From assembly GCF_032118995.1 (NCBI RefSeq), contig NC_092665.1, positions 7,559,501 to 7,623,500 on the forward strand: a stretch of DNA of 64,000 bases, given 5' to 3'. Under the pieces are notes generated by a model. The model did no database searches. It was not told where the DNA came from and saw nothing but the letters and a program-made list of their open reading frames with translations. Position 1 is the first letter of the stretch, and each line of letters opens with the position of its first letter. The position numbers were made by a program, and so were the translations under genes. This DNA comes from Asterias amurensis. Taxonomy: Eukaryota; Echinodermata; Asteroidea; Forcipulatida; Asteriidae. Below are positions 23,801-29,377 of the stretch, piece after piece.

Positions 23801-25308
23801 ACCAGTAACTCATCCTAACTTAGGACTGGTTCTATCTCTTAGCATTGCCTAGGACTAGTCCTAAGTTAGGACTACCTTTGTGAAATCGACCCCAGTGCAT
23901 TTAATACTTTTAATTATACAAATATATACTACTTGATATCAGTATAATGCAATGAGTGTTTTTTCCTTCAGATTTCGTGAGCGGCATTTCCACCCTTCTT
24001 TGAAGTCCACTCGTCGTTTTTATCCACACACTCACAACATGGATGGATTCTTTGTGGCCAAACTGAAAAAATACTCCAACAAAATCCCAGACAAACGTAA
24101 GTTTTAATTTTTAGTGTTTGTTAAAGAAATTCCAAAAAGGGTTTCAATTTCTGTTCGCATGATTTGTTCTTGCTTTGATTTCTTTCTTTGAAGGAAATAT
24201 TTTTATGATAGATTTTGGAAATTATTAAAATATGAATGGGCTCACCGGTCAAACTACACAAAACCTTGCAGGAAAATTCATGGATAATTTACAATTGAGA
24301 TAATCTACAAAATGACTTCCGGTGGGTCAAGAAACAACAAAAAATCCCACCCCTCAAAAAAAGAGATATATATAAAGAAAAAAAAGAAAAATTGGGAAAG
24401 AAAAACAGAACAACACACGCCAGTGTGTACACCCCTGCAACCATCTACCTCCTATTGTCCCTCTTTTGTTTATATCCCAACTTTTTTGCAACATCTCCTA
24501 TTGTTTTTTTTACATGTTTCCAGCTGTGGACCTTTCCCGAAACGTGGAATCTATTTCCTCTTTTCCTATAAGTTCCTGGTTTGAATATTCCTACTCAATA
24601 CACACACAAGAGTGTATACGCCTGCAATCATGGACCGTCTATTGTCCCTCTTTTGTTTATACTCTGATTTTTATTGCAACAGGCCCCCATTGGTTTTGTA
24701 CACATTTTCCAACTATGGACCATCAATAACATTTGTGGAGTAAAGTTTTGTTGTAGTGTCTTAAATATTTGTTATTCTTTTCATGTTAATCTTGTTGATG
24801 AATAGAAGGCAATGATGTGAAGGAAGAAGATGCTGAAGAAGAAGCAGGTAAATCCACAGCTAACGGAGAGGATAAGGAAGAGGAAGAGGCTGTTGAAAGC
24901 CCAGAGGAGGACGAGGAGTCTTCACCAAAGCAGCAATCTAAAGTACAACACACCGCAGTCCATAAGAAAAACAGGTTCTTTGCTCGCAAGAAACGGAAAG
25001 TAACATCAGGGGGTTCAGCCGAAAACGCCAAACCTGAAGGGAAGGGAAAACCAAAACACAAGAAAGCTAAGGGAACATTGAAAACAGCGAAGTCAGACTC
25101 CGTTAGTAAATCTCCTGGAAAATCACCAGCAGGAAAAGATGGCAAAGCTGAAGCTTCATTTGCCAAAAAGAAGAGGGGTAAAGTGTCTCAGACTTTCGCT
25201 CCAAAGCCGAAGAGTTTTGGTGATAAAGTTAAAGGAGAGGCCAAGAAACGGCGCGGTGATACCTCAGGGTCATCAGGAGGTGGGAAGAAGAGAAAAGACA
25301 CTCGTTGA
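2732..25308 (+). CDS. NOP2: NOP2/NSUN1, nucleolar 28S rRNA (cytosine-C5) methyltransferase, 16 exons
   Basis: Exons: 2732-2837, 3871-3913, 5151-5479, 7040-7296, 7460-7626, 9427-9512, 10666-10759, 12698-12803, 13711-13800, 14778-14865, 19116-19256, 20501-20640, 21555-21767, 22769-22866, 23972-24096, 24806-25308. They sum to 2586 nt, 861 codons plus stop, close to human NOP2 (about 810-855). The order is a basic N-terminus ([10 protein letters not shown]), acidic nucleolar stretches (about 90-290), then an RsmB/Nop2 (RCMT) domain. This carries SAM-binding motif [11 protein letters not shown] (489-498), motif [10 protein letters not shown] with Cys563, and motif VI STCSIL with catalytic Cys617. 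The C-terminus is a Lys-rich tail. The two cysteines are 54 residues apart, as in human NOP2. The enzyme acts in the nucleolus on pre-60S particles, making m5C in 28S rRNA. Intron 6 is AT-AC, and the exon 11 boundary is tandemly amplified. Confidence 0.96.
3250..3412. repeat. Degenerate minisatellite in NOP2 intron 1
   Basis: The 9-12-bp word GACAACTCG (with variants such as GACAACTTG) recurs about eight times at irregular spacing. A run of ten or more G follows near 3460-3472. The rest of intron 1 shows no other feature I can name. Confidence 0.5.
3871..3913 (+). CDS. NOP2: NOP2 exon 2
   Basis: This 43-nt exon reads (D)[13 protein letters not shown], equivalent to the human SSRARKRAAKRR basic patch. 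Acceptor TCTCATTAG|AT, donor AGAG|GTAAAT. Confidence 0.88.
3949..4421. mobile_element. piggyBac-like non-autonomous element (TTAA-flanked, 16-bp TIRs)
   Basis: A perfect 16-bp terminal inverted repeat, GGCGCCTTGTCAAAAC, lies at both ends, each directly bordered by TTAA (3945-3948 and 4422-4425). TTAA target duplication is the hallmark of piggyBac-type transposition. The 473-bp interior has no convincing ORF. In NOP2 intron 2. Confidence 0.72.
4580..4675 (+). mobile_element. 3' tail of a tRNA-headed SINE
   Basis: The sequence AGAAGCGCTTTGAGACATGG followed by AAAGCGCTATATAAA and an AT-rich end matches the tail found at 22021-22085 and, more distantly, the GCGCTATATAAGAC tails at 8310-8340 and 15357-15370. 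5'-truncated. Confidence 0.55.
4725..5099 (+). mobile_element. TTAA-ended inverted-repeat element, family A, copy 1
   Basis: Family A elements start TTAAAGGCACTGGACAC-like, run through TTGGTAATTGTCAAAGACCA, and end in the mirrored GGTGTCCAGTGCCTTTAA-type sequence. A central GACCTCAGCTGAGGTC palindrome is often present. This copy has the diverged ends AAGGCAAGGTACACG and CGTGTACCTTCCCTT. No ORF. Confidence 0.75.
5151..5479 (+). CDS. NOP2: NOP2 exon 3
   Basis: Residues 50-159: a basic start (AVRRVGGK), seven consecutive glutamines, Lys-rich sequence, then a Glu/Asp-rich tract. The acceptor CACGTAG|AG is in phase with exon 2. The CAG/CAA glutamine run could vary in length. Confidence 0.88.
5686..5760 (+). 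mobile_element. Family A element fragment
   Basis: Begins TTAAAGGCACTGAACACTAT and is lost after about 70 bp. It lies just upstream of a longer family A copy. Confidence 0.45.
6321..6873. mobile_element. Family D inverted-repeat element inside family A
   Basis: The arms begin CAGCCGTCGATTTCACAAA and end TTTGTGAAATCGACGGCTG, a perfect terminal inverted repeat. The arms contain repeated CCTAAGTTAGGA words. About 395 bp in its centre belong to another repeat. Confidence 0.75.
6393..6788. mobile_element. SINE-like element inside the family D palindrome
   Basis: It starts with (TAA)n followed by GTAATGCGCACATATCCACC and CTGCTGGGTGTTCAAGGCGC. A related start, with (TAA)n and TATATAGCGCCTATCCATG, lies at 46999-47060. 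The boundaries are where the family D arms stop and resume. No coding capacity. Confidence 0.55.
7040..7296 (+). CDS. NOP2: NOP2 exon 4
   Basis: Residues 160-245: an acidic segment with [12 protein letters not shown] in the middle and a run of Asp at the end. Acceptor CCAATAG|GA, donor GTG|GTATGT. Acidic, low-complexity stretches in this position are normal for NOP2. Confidence 0.88.
7460..7626 (+). CDS. NOP2: NOP2 exon 5
   Basis: Residues 246-300: an acidic tract followed by [19 protein letters not shown], the counterpart of LLPIERAARKQKAREA in human NOP2. Donor GCAAA|GTAAGC, phase 2. Confidence 0.9.
7653..7859. mobile_element. Family E inverted-repeat element, copy 2
   Basis: It has GAGTGCGTTATGATTAGCTT at the left and GAAGCTAATCGAACACACTC at the right, with internal GTCGACCC and CAGGGGCTCACC words. 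In NOP2 intron 5. Confidence 0.7.
7976..8350 (+). mobile_element. tRNA-headed SINE, long copy (family F)
   Basis: An A/B-box-like head (GTGTGGGTTCGAATCCTGAG is the B-box part) is followed by GACACTTGTGTCTTTAAGC, AAAGCTGTTGGTCCCATGTG and the tail GCGCTATATAAGACTTTGAT, then (ATT)n. Elsewhere the head reads TGGCCGAGCGG, as in tRNA-Leu/Ser. Other copies or pieces lie at 8462-8945, 15260-15400, 15714-15789, 34090-34470 and 44728-45060. Confidence 0.75.
8462..8945 (+). mobile_element. tRNA-headed SINE split by a family C element
   Basis: The head TGTGGCCGAGCGGTTTAGAG (8468) leads to CTCTAACCTG, then a 247-bp family C element, then TTGGTTCGGGAGTCTTGACA and the usual SINE body. Family C therefore jumped in after the SINE. 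Confidence 0.7.
8515..8761. mobile_element. Family C inverted-repeat element, copy 1
   Basis: The ends are GGGCCCAATTGCATAGA and TCTATGAAATTGGGCC. Inner arms AAAACAGGATTACCAA and TTGGTAATCCTGTTTT are also inverted. Copies lie at 13319-13559, 14063-14279 and 19273-19514, all in NOP2 introns. Confidence 0.78.
9028..9100 (+). repeat. Interspersed repeat shared with 41465-41545
   Basis: TTCCTATTGGTGGAGAG, GCGTCACGTGGGGGTGTTT and AAACCTTTGAT occur in the same order in both places with few differences. The type of element is unknown. Confidence 0.5.
9427..9512 (+). CDS. NOP2: NOP2 exon 6 (upstream of the AT-AC intron)
   Basis: Acceptor CTTTCAG|GAAG. Residues 301-329 end TTEELELE plus one base. 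The exon is followed directly by ATATCCTTTT, the U12 AT-AC donor consensus. A GT donor 13 bp further on (GC|GTGTTT) could also be read in phase but is weak. Confidence 0.85.
9513..10665 (+). other. NOP2: U12-type AT-AC intron in NOP2 (intron 6)
   Basis: The intron starts ATATCCTTTTT, the minor-spliceosome donor consensus, and ends ...CCAACAC. A branch-site match, TTCCTTAAT, lies about 7-10 bases before the AC end. Removing exactly 9513-10665 joins exons 6 and 7 in frame. Mammalian NOP2 (p120) intron F is a textbook AT-AC intron with near-identical signals. The interior holds a family A copy (10216-10520) and a repeat near 9590-9710. Confidence 0.88.
10216..10520 (+). mobile_element. Family A element inside the AT-AC intron
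   Basis: From TTAAAGACAATGGACACTAT to AGTGTCCACTGCCTTTAA, with the usual centre reduced to CTCAAATTCTAAATCTGAG. Confidence 0.75.
10666..10759 (+). CDS. NOP2: NOP2 exon 7 (downstream of the AT-AC intron)
   Basis: Residues 330-360 read [20 protein letters not shown] and on to TRREDD. This matches the human DLQRVHKRIQDIVGILRDF segment. The exon begins right after CCAACAC, which restores the frame exactly. Donor ACAG|GTTAGT. Confidence 0.88.
10945..11504 (+). repeat. 40-bp minisatellite, 14 copies (NOP2 intron 7)
   Basis: The unit TATCTATGTTCCCATCGTTG + ATTTATATGAACCCAGTTGG repeats exactly 14 times (560 bp). A few units vary, for example TATTTTTCCATC near 11106 and a CAT variant near 11148 and 11308. 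The low divergence suggests recent expansion. Confidence 0.93.
11553..11915. mobile_element. Inverted-repeat element directly after the minisatellite
   Basis: Long imperfect terminal inverted repeats, AGATTTGAATAATGTCTGGT at the left and ACCAGACATTATTCAAATCT at the right, extend outward to GCCATTTG and CAAATGGC. The two internal ORFs on opposite strands resemble each other because of the palindrome and are not genes. Confidence 0.7.
12171..12354. mobile_element. Short inverted-repeat element
   Basis: TTATAGACCTTTATCACGG at the left mirrors GCGATAAAGGTCTATAA at the right. The arms contain GGTCATCTTG and CATGACCAAGAAGG. No ORF. Confidence 0.6.
12393..12604. mobile_element. Inverted-repeat element related to 9590-9710
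   Basis: The ends TGGACCGATCCGGC and GCCGGAACGGTCCA are inverted. The interior shares TTGACCAATCACA, GGTCGGACAAA-like and GTGCAGAA words with 9590-9710. GC-rich relative to its surroundings. Confidence 0.55.
12698..12803 (+). CDS. NOP2: NOP2 exon 8
   Basis: Residues 361-396: [20 protein letters not shown] and following, the start of the conserved RCMT N-terminal domain (human SEYLNRLKKDLAIYYSYGDF). Acceptor TTCTGCAG, donor GAG|GTATAA. Confidence 0.93.
12883..13220. mobile_element. Family H inverted-repeat element (full palindrome)
   Basis: The left arm has ACACAAAACATAATGTCCAC and CTTGCTGAGGTGCTGTAG; the right arm has CTACAGCACCTCAGCAAG and GTGGACATTGTGTTTTGTGT. Single arms of the same family lie at 25764-25950, 45065-45238 and 51735-51845. 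Confidence 0.72.
13319..13559. mobile_element. Family C element, copy 2
   Basis: From CCCAATTTCATAGAGCTGC to TTTATGAAATTGGGCCC in NOP2 intron 8. The inner inverted arms ATTACCAACCAAATTTCC and GGAAATTTGGTTGGTAAT are perfect. Confidence 0.78.
13711..13800 (+). CDS. NOP2: NOP2 exon 9
   Basis: Exactly 30 codons, phase 0 at both ends: [20 protein letters not shown] and [10 protein letters not shown]. These are among the most conserved NOP2 residues (human [20 protein letters not shown]). Confidence 0.96.
13911..14057. mobile_element. GC-rich inverted repeat in NOP2 intron 9
   Basis: CTTCTCAAACCTCGGCTT at the left mirrors AAGCCGAGGTTTGAGAAAG at the right, around a GCGCGC-rich centre. It abuts the family C copy at 14063. 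Confidence 0.6.
14063..14279. mobile_element. Family C element, copy 3
   Basis: GGGCCCAATTTGCTTAGCAT to CTCTATGAAATTGGGCCC. About 20 bp of the left end (CATAGAGCTGC region) are missing. Confidence 0.72.
14283..14661 (-). mobile_element. Family A element, minus orientation
   Basis: TTAAAGGCACTGCTGGACAC to TGTCCAGTGTCTTTAA, with TTTGACAATTACCAAATG before the right end. It fills the 3' part of NOP2 intron 9. Confidence 0.75.
14778..14865 (+). CDS. NOP2: NOP2 exon 10
   Basis: Residues 427-455: [20 protein letters not shown] and VVFDSSVPI, then one base of the Gly codon that starts exon 11. Donor ATTG|GTAAGT. The next functional acceptor is 4.25 kb away, beyond 24 decoys. Confidence 0.96.
15260..15400 (+). 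mobile_element. SINE tail (family F)
   Basis: Near-identical to 8220-8345: TTGGGTCTCAGAATTCATC, ACTCAGCGCCTTGAGTACC and GCGCTATATAAGACTTCG, then (ATT)n. 5'-truncated. Confidence 0.65.
15714..15789 (+). mobile_element. SINE head (family F) interrupted by a family B element
   Basis: The tRNA-like head CTTGGCCGAGCGGATAAGAG and GCAGAGTGTGGGTTTGAATG ends where the TTAA of the family B palindrome begins. Confidence 0.6.
15790..16179. mobile_element. Family B palindromic element, full copy
   Basis: TTAAAGGAACACGTTGCCTT at the left and AAGGCAACGTGTTCCTTTAA at the right are exact complements. The arms stay complementary almost to the centre (CATTTATGGGAGTCCAAA / CCCATAAATGG). The 390-bp near-perfect palindrome ends in TTAA. 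A second full copy is at 45241-45628. Confidence 0.85.
16506..19180 (+). repeat. NOP2: Tandem array of 25 x 107 bp made from the NOP2 intron 10 / exon 11 junction
   Basis: Each unit is 42 bp of intron end (TATATAAGACGCCACTG, then TTATT repeats, then TTTACAG) plus the first 65 bp of exon 11 (GTGCAACCCCTGAG to CTTCCAGTC). Exon-half starts recur every 107 bp from 16548 to 19116, and 2675 bp is exactly 25 units. The first unit has the ancestral-looking intron half (TACATAAAAAGCAACTG); the last has the genuine exon half. Copies are nearly identical, differing at one C/T site (AGCCGG or AGCTGG), two adjacent CCATCAG units, and a GACACC variant. The units carry Pro (GGACCC) where the real exon has Ala (GGAGCC). 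Confidence 0.97.
19116..19256 (+). CDS. NOP2: NOP2 exon 11 (the genuine copy; SAM-binding motif I)
   Basis: Residues 456-502: [20 protein letters not shown], then [13 protein letters not shown] and [14 protein letters not shown]. The first 65 bp are also the exon half of the preceding 107-bp array, but only this copy continues into PVMALAP. It differs from the array copies at two positions: GGC for GGT, and GCC (Ala) for CCC (Pro). The Ala agrees with human GASSMLPV. Donor ATTG|GTAAGT. Confidence 0.96.
19273..19514. mobile_element. Family C element, copy 4 (NOP2 intron 11)
   Basis: GGCCCAATTTCATAGAGCTG to CACCTCTATGAAATTGGGCC, with the same inner palindrome as the other copies. The rest of intron 11 (19515-20500) shows nothing I recognise. 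Confidence 0.78.
20501..20640 (+). CDS. NOP2: NOP2 exon 12
   Basis: Residues 503-549: [39 protein letters not shown] and RSFPK, equivalent to human MKNTGVILANDANAERL. It covers the second and third strands of the SAM-binding fold. Acceptor TTTCTTTACAG, donor AAG|GTAAGC. Confidence 0.96.
20690..21480 (+). other. NOP2 intron 12 interior, no gene recognised
   Basis: An open frame (20899-21306, 135 codons) lies here, but it has no recognisable domain, no splice context and starts inside repeat-like text (CTACTGCGGAGTAG, TCTCAACGTTTCGCC). CTACTGCGGAGTAG resembles the CTACCGCAGAGTAG word of the 57.8-61.7 kb satellite. I treat it as non-coding. Confidence 0.4.
21555..21767 (+). CDS. NOP2: NOP2 exon 13 (catalytic motifs IV and VI)
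   Basis: 71 codons, phase 0 at both ends. It holds [19 protein letters not shown] (motif IV, Cys563, needed for product release in this family) and [12 protein letters not shown] (motif VI, nucleophile Cys617). Human has CTCSIT where this protein has STCSIL; the catalytic TC pair is intact. Confidence 0.96.
21790..22085 (+). mobile_element. tRNA-headed SINE variant (NOP2 intron 13)
   Basis: GTGGGTTCGAATCCCGGTCA (B box) is followed by GACACTTGTGTCCTTGAAC and a tail GAAGCGCTTTGAGAAGCC, AAAGCGCTATATAAAATC. Confidence 0.6.
22471..22588. repeat. Inverted repeat in NOP2 intron 13
   Basis: CACCATGTTGGGGGTCAAAA and AAAGGATGGTAC are mirrored by GTACCATCCTTTAGTGCA and GATTTGACCCCAACATGG. It is hairpin-forming and of unknown family. 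Confidence 0.6.
22769..22866 (+). CDS. NOP2: NOP2 exon 14
   Basis: Residues 621-652: [20 protein letters not shown] and [12 protein letters not shown]. Human has VEENEWVVDYALKKRNVRLV. Acceptor TTTCGTAG, donor CGAG|GTGAGT. Confidence 0.96.
22909..23216 (-). mobile_element. Family A element, 3'-truncated
   Basis: TTAAAGGCACTGAACACTAT at the left, ending at TTCAAATTTTCAAGCC where a minus-strand SINE head (GCTCGGCCACCACACC, about 23227-23280) follows. Confidence 0.6.
23341..23904 (+). mobile_element. Family A element with a nested family D palindrome
   Basis: TTAAAGGCACTGGACACC to AGTGCATTTAA. The family A sequence is broken at ATTGTCCAG and resumes at CCAGTGCATTTAA around family D. In NOP2 intron 14. 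Confidence 0.78.
23721..23893. mobile_element. Family D palindrome, intact copy
   Basis: GGGGTCGATTTCACAAAGGT at the left and CCTTTGTGAAATCGACCCC at the right; the arms (AGTCCTAACTTAGGACTAG) are complementary over most of 173 bp. It is flanked on each side by CCAG-like sequence of the host element. A third, diverged copy is at 38017-38154. Confidence 0.8.
23972..24096 (+). CDS. NOP2: NOP2 exon 15
   Basis: Residues 653-694: RFRERRFHPS-type sequence, here [20 protein letters not shown], followed by [17 protein letters not shown]. It ends the methyltransferase domain. Acceptor TCCTTCAG, donor AAAC|GTAAGT. Confidence 0.96.
24417..24720 (+). repeat. Two diverged direct repeats in NOP2 intron 15
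   Basis: CTATTGTCCCTCTTTTGTTTATA occurs around 24452 and again around 24639 (core TTGTCCCTCTTTTGTTTATA), each followed by a CAACA..CATTG/TCCTATTG stretch and a CACATTTTCCA-like end. The spacing is about 187 bp. Non-coding. Confidence 0.55.
24806..25308 (+). CDS. NOP2: NOP2 exon 16 (basic C-terminal tail and stop)
   Basis: Residues 695-861: an acidic start ([11 protein letters not shown]), then a long Lys-rich, low-complexity tail ([28 protein letters not shown]) with several possible nuclear/nucleolar signals, and a TGA stop at 25306-25308. C-terminal tails of NOP2 are variable but similarly basic. Confidence 0.93.
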
Positions 25309-25342
25309 TTATCCATTGTAACTCAACCAGTAATGTTTGATG

Positions 25343-25636
25343 TTAAAGGCACTGGAGACTATTGGTTGCGAGAGAATTATGGACAAAAAAACACCCTTGT
25401 CGCACAAGTTTTGTGCTTTTAGATGCTTGATATCAAGACCTCAGCTGAGGTCTTGAATTCAATTTAAATATTGAAGTGAGAAATTACTTCTTTCTCAAAA
25501 ACTATTTTTATTTCAGAAGGAGGCGTTTCTTATTATGTTTTATACTATCAACAGCTCTCCATTGCTCGTTACCAAGATAATGTTTTTATGCCAACAATTA
25601 TTTTGAGTAATTACCGATAGTGTCCAGTGTCTTTAA
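25343..25636 (+). mobile_element. Family A element, 34 bp after the NOP2 stop
   Basis: TTAAAGGCACTGGAGACTAT to GTGTCCAGTGTCTTTAA, with GACCTCAGCTGAGGTC in the middle. The body is shortened: the part between TATTGGTT and GCGAGAGAATTATGG is missing. Confidence 0.75.
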
Positions 25637-26572
25637 GGTTAGAGACTTCTTATTTCCCCCTATTTCTTATAAAGACGTTTCCTATCATAAAACGATCACA
25701 AAAGGTGAACTTGGACGAGGATCAGCTCTTCAACATTTCCTGCTAACTCGGAATCCACTATCCACATTTTTCAGTCTGTAGTTTTTGAGAAATTAGTGAA
25801 ACATCGTCACGAAAGTATGTTTTACATGCTAGAATATATTTTCATTTCTCAAAAACTACAGCACCTCAGTAAGTAATATTTTCAGGGAAGCTGTCTACCA
25901 TCATTATTTTCAAACTGTGTATTTTGTTTTGTATCCTACAAAAGGTGCCCAGACACTTTACAATGCACATCGTCCCCATCATAAATGACAAAAGTTTACA
26001 TCTTTCTGTATTTATAAAATTCAGTCATGAGGGATTGTTTTACTTGGCTGATTTTGCTGATAATTCGTTTTGGGCAGAGGGAAAGGTCAGCGGTTTATGT
26101 TCTTTTAGTAATTTTTTTAGTGTAAAGTTTTAGGTGTTTCTTTTGGACTAAATGTTTAGTCCATTCTGGATTGAGCAGTAAAATAGTACAGGTTTGAAGT
26201 AACATACAAGTAATCAGGAAATTAAAATTACTATAATTGTAAAAACCCATTATCGGATCATTTATGTTTAAAAACACTTATACATGTGTATCACTTTCTG
26301 TTGGCTTTTTGTTTCTCGATAAACTATTTTCTTTTTCCATAGTAATACAGTGTAGTAACCCCTGAATTAACACTACAAAATAGAATTTTATGAAATCACT
26401 TTTCTTATGTGAATTATGTTTAGATTGTTTTAATAATTTTGTTTGTAAATGTTTTGGGGAAATAATTAAGTTGATGAGCGGTGCATATTCTGTGTTGATA
26501 AGTGCTGTTGTTTTACAGTGTTTGTTCATTCTAATCACAGTCATGTACATTATACAATTGTTGCACGCTGTG

Positions 26573-26755
26573 ACCTAGTCTTGGCCCAAGACTATGGTGC
26601 TTGATATTGGATAGTGTACTATGCCCAGCTGTAAATCGCCAAAGCGCTCCCGCCACGGTATGACTTAGTTAACTGGCGTGTTGAAATCTAGACTGTACTG
26701 GCAAGTACAACTGCGCGTATCCAATAGCAAGCACCATGGGCCGAGACTAGCTGTG
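26573..26755. repeat. Imperfect inverted repeat downstream of NOP2
   Basis: CTAGTCTTGGCCCAAGACTA and GGTGCTTGATATTGGATA are mirrored by TATCCAATAGCAAGCACC and GGGCCGAGACTAGCTG. Confidence 0.55.
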
Positions 26756-28693
26756 ATGGGGTCCATGGTGTTTTGTACACCCGAAGGGGAGAATGGCACC
26801 CGAGGCAAAGTTGAGGGCGCCATTTGCCCCATGTACAATGGATCCCTGTCATACCGGTTAACAAACTAATGTTACCCTCCGCTGTAGGCCTACATGTGTG
26901 TTTGTATCACACCCTGTGATTGGTTCTCGTCCAATAAAACTTCAAAATTTGTTACCGAGGTATAACAAATATCTTTGTCCCATGTTTGTACTTAAAATAA
27001 GTCAATACCCCGCAAGAAGGCTGTTTTCACTTTGTAATGACGGGTTGGTGACTGGCCGCTGTTAATCAACTGACCCAACAACAGAAGCTCCTACACTAAT
27101 ATTGCCATTAACTTTTTGTTGTTGAATTATTTCATGAATTACTTTATTGTTTTCAAGACACATTCTTGAGGCTGTTTAATTTCGCATGGTCGGGACCTAT
27201 AGTTTCGGTCACCCTTTACTATGTTGCATTTTTTCAAGAATCAGACTGATGTTTGAAAATTAACAGAACCATAACATAAAATACTTTGGTTGGTGTCAGT
27301 TAAATGCTTTGCATTTGTTGTCATGCGCGAACCAGCTACCTTGTTCTGCTTTATTTTACACACACGCGCTAGCTAGTAGACTTGATTTCAAGTCTGAGAC
27401 CGTGGTTATTCCTCTTCCTCAGCCACAAAAAAACGCCTGACGTTTCTATTAGGATCAATGGCTCTTGTGACCGTATGCTAATGAGGGAGGTTAATCTGCA
27501 AGAGGGCGCTATTTCAGGCCAGAATGTATTGGCTATCATGGGGACCAAAAGTCACGATCACAGACTTGGAACCAAGGCTAGCTGGCTAGATGTGCGTTTT
27601 CAGCCAAAACTAAACAGTCTCGAACTCTGCATCACATTTCTGAGAAGTATTTTTACGGCACAATGTCTCCATTCTCCTTAAAACCCAGTTGATTTGATAT
27701 GGCTTTCGGGAGTGCCCTTGCGGGGTATTTTAATACAATGGACCACACAAGGCGTTTGCTGTTCAACTTGGACCCCATCACATTATTTTCAGAAAGAAGA
27801 ATAAAAGAACAAGCACATTGAGTGCACATTGCATACAGAACGGTTACACTATTATCGGCGTAAGATCACTTGGGCGCCAGTTTGGTTCCGTCACGCGTCC
27901 AACTGGTCCCAAACCGAATGCGGGAAACCTGCACTGTCTAAATATTAGGGTCGATCATAGAGATGCGTCTTTATATCGCGTGAATACATCCGCACGTGAC
28001 AAGTTTTTGACCACTGCTAGAGTGCATAAACTCTCCGCGGTATTTATGATGCATGTTAATTATTGACCTTTAGATTGTTAGGAACTGTGTGTAAACACTT
28101 AAACCTTACCCGGGTTTTATCATTTTTAGCATAGTCATAAAAGCCGCACTTTGAGCTCAACTTGACGTAGTAACCCTCTTACAGTACGACCTTTCAATAC
28201 GATCAAAATATGTATCGACATAAAGCTCTTATAAAGCAATGCAAGGAGCTAGCTGCGCTACATGAGTTGTGAAGTTAACAAGATTAATTAAGAATCATCG
28301 ATTGAAATACTTGTCCATCTGGTAAGTTACAAGTTTAGAAGTAATTACTGAATCCTAGGTGCATGATATCAATAGGGAGGTTTAGATGCGCGTTACGTGA
28401 GCAAATGCGTGGACGTGTAGGCCTACGTCAGAAAATTGTGTTGTTAAAATCTTATGTTTTCAGTATACGTGAAGTTGCTTTTTTTTTTACGTCTGGTGCG
28501 AATGTGCAGACGTATATTTTTTTATGTGAGCATGAAATAATCCCTAAAGTGTTGATGTTACCGAATAGAAACACGTGTTTGCCCGCGTAAAACGTGCAAC
28601 TAAACCCCGCTACTGCACAGTTCAATTGAATGTCATGCTGTCTATGCACAGAAAAATAAGCAAATGGGGTAAAACTTAAATGCAACTGAAACT

Positions 28694-28906
28694 GTGATAC
28701 CAATGAAATTGCTGCCACATTTTCGCACACTTGTCCTTAGGGTAGTCTTCATGGAAAGCGGTTTGAGATGCGGTAAATTCGATGTTGATGTGCCGCATGC
28801 TGGCCAGCTGCCCTTGCTGGTGGATGATACCCCAGCTGAGACTGATGATATTCGCTGGGTTTCAATTTTATTTAGTTGGTGTGGTGTACTTGATATCCCA
28901 CTCTAA
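28694..28906 (+). CDS. Possible small terminal exon or random ORF
   Basis: A frame reading ESGLRCGKFDVDVPHAGQ and LPLLVDDTPAETDDIRW, with a plausible acceptor CTTGTCCTTAG at 28741 and an AATAAA at 29006-29011. The composition looks more protein-like than nearby frames, but I recognise no domain and no partner exon. It may be noise. Confidence 0.18.
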   Translation: MIPMKLLPHFRTLVLRVVFMESGLRCGKFDVDVPHAGQLPLLVDDTPAETDDIRWVSILFSWCGVLDIPL

Positions 28907-29377
28907 CTTTATTGTGGTCTCTAGTGACAAAGTGATAGGAACAGCAAATGTTAATGTTTAGTTTTAGTCCTCGCATGATTGAAGTCGCTTCCATCGCCAG
29001 GAATCAATAAAGTCTACTTTCGAACTTTGTATTTCTTGCTACATGTATTTTTTATTATCTATATGTTCAATCAAAGACATTATTATATGGCTGCTGTATA
29101 AACCGTTTTCTTTTTTAAAGTGTGGTGGGTGCAATTTTTGCATGTCGACTTCCTATAAGAGAATTATTAACCTCCATGGTATTCAACGGCAGCCGGGCAG
29201 CACCATAACACCGCGTGTTGATATACGCCACATCGCAATGAACTCGTAATATAGAATATTACGGGACTTGCACAGTCTATATGAGATAAATGCACAGTCT
29301 ACTAGATTACACAAGTAACTTTTTGCAATTTTAAACCTATTGTCTCACAATCTTGTTTCAACAGTTTTAACGGCACA

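Larger units (their letters stand above)
25309..29377. other. Spacer between NOP2 and the FN3-like gene
   Basis: It holds a family A copy (25343-25636, possibly in the NOP2 3' UTR), half a family H element (25764-25950), an inverted repeat (26573-26755) and an AATAAA at 26933-26938 that could serve NOP2. I see no convincing coding exon. A short open frame at 28694-28906 is listed separately. Confidence 0.5.
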
